Source: Microbacteriaceae bacterium
GTDB taxonomy: Bacteria; Actinomycetota; Actinomycetes; Actinomycetales; Microbacteriaceae
Assembly (NCBI GenBank): GCA_003454135.1
Contig: DMKW01000261.1
Coordinates: 953-8,719, forward strand
DNA length: 7,767 bases
Reading direction: 5' to 3'
Shown: one piece after another, positions 5,298-7,767 of the stretch
How positions within the stretch are numbered: the stretch's first letter is position 1
Layout of the letters: the number at the start of each line of letters is the position of its first letter
Translations under genes and position numbers: made by a program
The notes under the pieces: model-generated
What the model was told of the DNA's origin: nothing
The model's database searches: none
The model's input: only the letters and a program-made list of their open reading frames with translations

Positions 5298-5903
5298 ATG
5301 CGAGAGCCACTGTTAACAGCCGCGACGAGCTCCCTTCGGCGTCGCGGACTCGCCCTCGAGTGGGCAACGCTCGTCTGGAACATCGTCGGGCTCGGCGTGC
5401 TCGCGGTTCTCGCCCTCGAGGCGTCATCCGTGGCCCTCCTGGGTTTCGGCCTCGACAGTCTCATCGAAATCGGCGCGAGCACGGTCGTGATCTGGGAGCT
5501 GAGCGGCACGGGGATAGCCCGCCAGAAGCGAGCCCTTCGCTTCATCGGAATCGCCTTCGTGTGCCTCGCCGGCTACCTTCTCGTGCAGTCGACGGTCGCC
5601 CTCGTGACGCAACACCACGCGGCGCCGAGCATCGGAGGCATCGGGTGGACGGCGGTGACCGCGATCGTCATGTTCGGGCTTGCCTTCGCCAAGCGACGCA
5701 CGGGTTTGGCGCTCGACAATCCGGTGCTCGTGAGCGAAGGAACGGTGACCTTCATCGATGGGATGCTCGCCGTCGCCGTGCTCGTGGGACTCGCCCTCAA
5801 CCAGCTCGAGGGGTGGTGGTGGGCCGATCCGGCGGCAGGACTCGTGATCGTGTTCTACGCGCTGCGTGAGTCCGTGCACCTTCTGGGACCGGAGGCGGGT
5901 TAG
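5298..5903 (+). CDS. Reduced cation-diffusion-facilitator-like membrane protein
   Basis: Protein of 201 aa with about six transmembrane helices (about 20-42, 45-68, 79-104, 114-131, 149-168, 176-195) and no C-terminal cytoplasmic domain. The fold signature of the CDF (cation efflux) transmembrane domain is visible: GFGLDSLIEIGAS (50-61) in helix 2 and the SEGTVTFIDGML segment (146-157) leading into AVAVLVGLALN. Canonical CDF transporters bind Zn or other divalent metals by an acidic/His quartet in helices 2 and 5. Here helix 2 has D53 and E57 in the place of the usual H/D-xxx-D, and helix 5 keeps D154 but lacks the histidine (V150). E21 in helix 1 is a further buried acid. Metal specificity is therefore unclear; it may carry another cation or have lost transport. 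ATG 5298 is preceded by a -10-like hexamer. It directly abuts the DUF1232 gene, so the two are co-transcribed. Confidence 0.8.
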   Translation: MREPLLTAATSSLRRRGLALEWATLVWNIVGLGVLAVLALEASSVALLGFGLDSLIEIGASTVVIWELSGTGIARQKRALRFIGIAFVCLAGYLLVQSTVALVTQHHAAPSIGGIGWTAVTAIVMFGLAFAKRRTGLALDNPVLVSEGTVTFIDGMLAVAVLVGLALNQLEGWWWADPAAGLVIVFYALRESVHLLGPEAG

Positions 5904-6326
5904 GTGCCAATCGACTGGTGGGAGGTGGCACTGGGTGCGGTCGCGGGCCTCGTGATCGTCTGGGTGGTGCTCGTGGTGGTCCTTCTCGTCGCCGCACGCC
6001 GGCATCCGATCCCCCGGAAGGCCGGCGAGCTTCTGCGGCTCGTGCCCGACGTCGCGCGATTGCTCAAGCGGCTCGTTTCGGACAGCTCGGTGCCGTTCGG
6101 CGTGAGGCTCTGGCTGGTTGCGCTGCTCGTGTACCTGCTCTCGCCGATCGATCTCATTCCCGACTTCATCCCGGTGATCGGTTTCGCCGACGACGCCATC
6201 ATGGTGGCGATCGCGATCCGGTTCGCGACCCGTCGAGCGGGAAGCGCCGCGATCGAGCGGCACTGGCCGGGAACTGCCGATGGTCTGCGCGCCGTTCTCG
6301 CGCTAGCCGGCCTCGGCGGGCGGTGA
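5904..6326 (+). CDS. DUF1232/YkvA-family membrane protein
   Basis: Protein of 140 aa. One transmembrane helix (about 8-31) precedes a short cytoplasmic stretch and the DUF1232 (YkvA) core at about 66-108, with its hallmark YLLSPIDLIPDFIP (77-90) followed by VIGFADDAIMVAIAIR (91-106). The family is widespread and of unknown biochemical role. GTG 5904 follows the TAG stop of the CDF-like gene without a single intervening base, and GGAGG (5891-5895) lies 8 nt upstream inside the previous gene, so the two are translationally coupled. The N-terminal anchor is additional to the domain. Nothing in the sequence points to a partner other than the upstream transporter-like protein. Confidence 0.88.
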   Translation: MPIDWWEVALGAVAGLVIVWVVLVVVLLVAARRHPIPRKAGELLRLVPDVARLLKRLVSDSSVPFGVRLWLVALLVYLLSPIDLIPDFIPVIGFADDAIMVAIAIRFATRRAGSAAIERHWPGTADGLRAVLALAGLGGR

Positions 6327-6339
6327 CCCGAGGGCCGTC

Positions 6340-6359
6340 ACGGGGGCGAAAGTCCCTAG
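6340..6359 (+). promoter_or_regulatory. DosR/DevR-like palindromic box upstream of the SHOCT gene
   Basis: The core GGGGCGAAAGTCCC (6343-6356) agrees with 14 of 20 positions of TTSGGGACTWWAGTCCCSAA by hand count; the right half AAAGTCCC is perfect. Its centre is about 42.5 nt before the start point expected from the -10 TAGCGT (6380-6385). Like the box before the BON gene it ends in TCCCTA. The functional reading is inference. Confidence 0.45.
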
Positions 6360-6379
6360 TCGTGCCGCGGTCGCCATCG

Positions 6380-6385
6380 TAGCGT
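6380..6385 (+). promoter_or_regulatory. Putative -10 of the SHOCT gene
   Basis: TAGCGT (TANNNT) lies 24 nt before ATG 6404, leaving a short leader that contains the GGAGG ribosome binding site at 6393-6397 (6 nt spacing). The DosR-like box ends 20-23 nt upstream. Confidence 0.4.
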
Positions 6386-6403
6386 GGACACTGGAGGCAC
6401 GAG

Positions 6404-6655
6404 ATGATGTACGGATACGGCGCACAGTGGGGCGTCATCGGGTGGGTCGTGATGGGCTTGCTGATGCTGTTGTTCTGGGGTGGTGTGATCGCGGTGGTCG
6501 CCGTGATGCTCTTTCGGCGGCGTCCGGAGGGCGATGCGCCGCGTCCCCGCGCACACGAGGATGCCGAACGCATCCTCAACGAGAGATTTGCGCGCGGTGA
6601 GATCGACGAAGAGGAGTTCACAACGCGTCGAGCGGCGCTCCGGCGGCCTGAGTAA
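6404..6655 (+). CDS. Small SHOCT-domain membrane protein
   Basis: Protein of 83 aa. A Tyr/Gly-rich start (MMYGYG) leads into one long hydrophobic segment (about 10-36), then a basic RRRPEG stop-transfer and a C-terminal SHOCT domain (about 52-80: AERILNERFARGEIDEEEFTTRRAAL). SHOCT is a short helical domain thought to mediate oligomerisation at protein ends; small one-helix SHOCT proteins are common in actinobacterial stress regions but have no defined reaction. ATG 6404 is supported by GGAGG 6 nt upstream; ATG 6407 is a minor alternative. It has its own promoter separate from the upstream DUF1232 gene (77-nt gap) and a DosR-like box. Its stop codon is 3 bases from the end of the convergent aquaporin gene. 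Confidence 0.9.
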   Translation: MMYGYGAQWGVIGWVVMGLLMLLFWGGVIAVVAVMLFRRRPEGDAPRPRAHEDAERILNERFARGEIDEEEFTTRRAALRRPE

Positions 6656-6669
6656 CCGTCACGTGACGG
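6656..6669. terminator. Perfect palindrome at a convergent gene junction
   Basis: CCGTCACGTGACGG is a perfect 14-bp palindrome that begins right after the SHOCT stop codon and covers the aquaporin stop codon. As RNA it gives a 5-bp stem with an ACGT loop on either strand. It may serve as a compact bidirectional terminator, although it is short and has no T-tract, or it may be a protein site. Confidence 0.35.
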
Positions 6670-7351
6670 CGACCGCCTCGGCGAGGATGTCGCTCGGTAT
6701 TTGCGACGGGTACAGGTAGCGCACGAGCACGAGTCCCACTCCGCCGCCGACGGCCTGCGCCACGAGGTATCCCGCGACCGAGCCGGGGGCGATTCCCGCG
6801 AAGCTGTCGCTGAACATCCGGCCGATCGTGATCGCTGGGTTCGCGAAACTCGACGAGCTCGTAAAGAAGTAGGCCGCGCCGATGTACGCGCCGACTGCCG
6901 CAGGCGCGAGCGCGCCCCGACCCGACCGCGCGAGGGCGAAGATCACGAGGATGAGGCCGGCGGTCGCGACGATCTCCGCGAGAAAGTGCGGGCCGGTGAG
7001 GCGCTCCGTCGTGGAGATCGAGACCGGGGCCCTTCCGAACATCGCGTTGGACAGCACGGCACCCGCGATGCAGCCGAGTACCTGGGCGGGAAGATACGCG
7101 GCGATGTCTCGCCGGGCCCGGTGGCCGAGTGCCGCGTCGACGAGCGAGACCACAGGGTTGAGGTGCGCGCCGCTCACCGGCCCGAAGACGAGGATGATCG
7201 CGAAGAGTCCGAGCGCCGTGGCGAAGGCGTTCTCGAGGAGCTGCTGGCCCACGTCGCCCGGCGACAGGGTGGATGCGGCGATGCCGGAGCCGATCACGAC
7301 TGTGGCCAGGAGCGCGCTTCCCGCAAATTCGGCGACGGCGCGTCGAATCAC
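6659..7351 (-). CDS. Aquaporin/MIP-family channel in an arsR operon
   Basis: Protein of 230 aa with the six-helix MIP fold and both half-helix signatures, HLNPVV (64-68, NPV variant of the first NPA) and FANPA (169-173), plus R178 of the aromatic/arginine filter. E8 in AEFAGSALL is the conserved helix-1 acid. The family conducts water or small neutral solutes such as glycerol and arsenous acid. It starts at GTG 7351, 3 nt after the arsR stop, with no independent ribosome binding site, so it is coupled to arsR. In Sinorhizobium meliloti the aquaglyceroporin AqpS replaces ArsB and lets As(III) made by an arsenate reductase leave the cell; the arsR linkage here suggests the same job. A reductase is not in the window but could be encoded beyond the right edge. 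The MIP family is certain; the arsenite role is inference from context. Confidence 0.92.
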   Translation of the reverse strand: MIRRAVAEFAGSALLATVVIGSGIAASTLSPGDVGQQLLENAFATALGLFAIILVFGPVSGAHLNPVVSLVDAALGHRARRDIAAYLPAQVLGCIAGAVLSNAMFGRAPVSISTTERLTGPHFLAEIVATAGLILVIFALARSGRGALAPAAVGAYIGAAYFFTSSSSFANPAITIGRMFSDSFAGIAPGSVAGYLVAQAVGGGVGLVLVRYLYPSQIPSDILAEAVAVT

Positions 7352-7354
7352 CGG

Positions 7355-7705
7355 CTACGCGCTCACGAGAAGGCGGGCGACCGAGTCGAGCGCGCCGGGC
7401 ACGAGGGCGAAGTAGGCCCAGGTGCCGCGCTGGGTCCTGCTGAGAAAGCCGGCGTCGGTGAGCACCTTCAAGTGATGCGACACGGTGGGCTGGCTCAACC
7501 CCACCGGCTCGGTGAGGTCGCACGCGCAGGCCTCCTGTCCCTCGGATGCGGCGACGATCGAGATGAGCCGCAGCCGCGTCGGATCCGCGAGGGCCTTAAG
7601 CGATCGGGATAGGCTCTCGGCCTTCTCGGCCGGCAGGGTCTGCCGGGTGAGCGGCGAGCAGCACGCCGTCACGTCGACGACCGGAAGCAGGGATGTCCTA
7701 GTCAC
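7355..7705 (-). CDS. ArsR/SmtB-family arsenite-responsive repressor
   Basis: Protein of 116 aa from GTG 7705 (125 aa from GTG 7732). Winged-helix domain with KALADPTRLRLI (about 37-48), recognition helix LSQPTVSHHLKVLTDAGF (70-87) and wing RTQRGTWAYFAL (90-101). Two thiol groups are visible: a CC pair (C15, C16) in the position of the Corynebacterium glutamicum ArsR type, and CxC (C60, C62) in EACACDL, as in E. coli ArsR (ELCVCDL). Either could hold As(III), whose binding releases DNA. GTG 7705 is preferred because TATGCT lies 6 nt upstream (leaderless) and because GTG 7732 would fall inside the operator palindrome, between -35 and -10. It forms an operon with the aquaporin. The family is certain; the arsenite ligand is inferred from the cysteines and the neighbour. 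Confidence 0.93.
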   Translation of the reverse strand: MTRTSLLPVVDVTACCSPLTRQTLPAEKAESLSRSLKALADPTRLRLISIVAASEGQEACACDLTEPVGLSQPTVSHHLKVLTDAGFLSRTQRGTWAYFALVPGALDSVARLLVSA

Positions 7706-7711
7706 GCGCCA

Positions 7712-7739
7712 AGCATATCCGTATATTGACACCTGTCGA
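7712..7739 (-). promoter_or_regulatory. arsR-aquaporin promoter
   Basis: On the minus strand a -35-like TCGACA (7734-7739) and a -10 TATGCT (7712-7717) are separated by 16 nt, and the -10 is 6 nt from GTG 7705. The palindromic operator overlaps the -35 and spacer, as expected for autorepression by ArsR. Confidence 0.5.
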
Positions 7740-7743
7740 TATA
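7722..7743. promoter_or_regulatory. ArsR-type operator palindrome
   Basis: Arms TATATTGACA (7722-7731) and TGTCGATATA (7734-7743) form a 10-2-10 inverted repeat with one mismatch. Size and AT-rich ends fit ArsR/SmtB operators, and it covers promoter elements on both strands. Confidence 0.65.
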
Positions 7744-7755
7744 GTCGTGCATACT
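7726..7755 (+). promoter_or_regulatory. Divergent promoter pointing out of the window
   Basis: A perfect -35 TTGACA (7726-7731), an 18-nt spacer and CATACT (7750-7755, one mismatch to TATACT-type -10) form a plus-strand promoter that shares the operator with arsR. Its gene lies beyond 7767 and may be another arsenic-resistance function, for example an efflux permease or arsenate reductase. Confidence 0.5.
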
Positions 7756-7767
7756 CGGTGCATCGAT

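Noticed and set aside
5424..6263. 279-aa minus-strand open frame
   Set aside because: His/Asp/Arg-rich composition typical of an antisense shadow across two real membrane-protein genes.
6618..7612. Long open frames on both strands over the aquaporin/arsR region
   Set aside because: Shadows of the aquaporin and arsR frames; very Arg-rich and without recognisable domains.
1..7767. CRISPR array, insertion sequence, integrase or phage genes
   Set aside because: No regularly spaced repeats, transposase motifs or terminal inverted repeats were seen.

Overview
The window looks like a chromosomal stretch of a high-GC Gram-positive actinobacterium, most likely Micrococcales and possibly Microbacteriaceae. 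This rests on the strongly GC-biased coding sequence, frequent GTG starts, several genes that look leaderless (a TANNNT-like -10 placed 6-7 nt before the start codon and no Shine-Dalgarno), a PknB-type Ser/Thr kinase paired with a lipoprotein, and a Gram-positive-type LexA box. The taxonomic call is inference; no rRNA or other marker gene is present.

Layout: 1-219 holds no confident gene but carries a DosR/DevR-like palindrome. 220-903 (+) is a triple-BON-domain protein. 981-1637 (-) is an AlkB-family 2-oxoglutarate/Fe(II) dioxygenase whose promoter overlaps a LexA-type SOS box. A palindrome-rich divergent intergenic region (about 1644-1845) separates it from 1846-2883 (+), a two-GAF protein that resembles the sensory half of DosS/DevS but has no kinase domain and no heme-ligand histidine. 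Then come three minus-strand genes that read as one group: DUF2127 membrane protein (4686-5216), membrane-anchored Ser/Thr kinase (3347-4636) and a small lipoprotein (2955-3341). On the plus strand, 5298-5903 is a reduced CDF-like membrane protein, followed with no gap by a DUF1232/YkvA-type membrane protein (5904-6326) and, after its own promoter and a second DosR-like palindrome, by a small SHOCT-domain membrane protein (6404-6655). The right end is a minus-strand arsR-aquaporin pair (7355-7705, 6659-7351) driven from a palindromic operator that also overlaps a divergent promoter pointing out of the window.

How it fits together: the window reads as a general stress neighbourhood. It combines DNA alkylation repair under SOS control, arsenite sensing with an aquaglyceroporin-like channel, envelope or stress proteins (BON, SHOCT, DUF2127, DUF1232), a kinase-lipoprotein signalling pair, and a DosS-like sensor module. 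The two DosR-like palindromes sit at nearly the same distance (about -43) from the inferred starts of the BON and SHOCT genes. That suggests, but does not prove, that they share a DosR-type activator encoded elsewhere.
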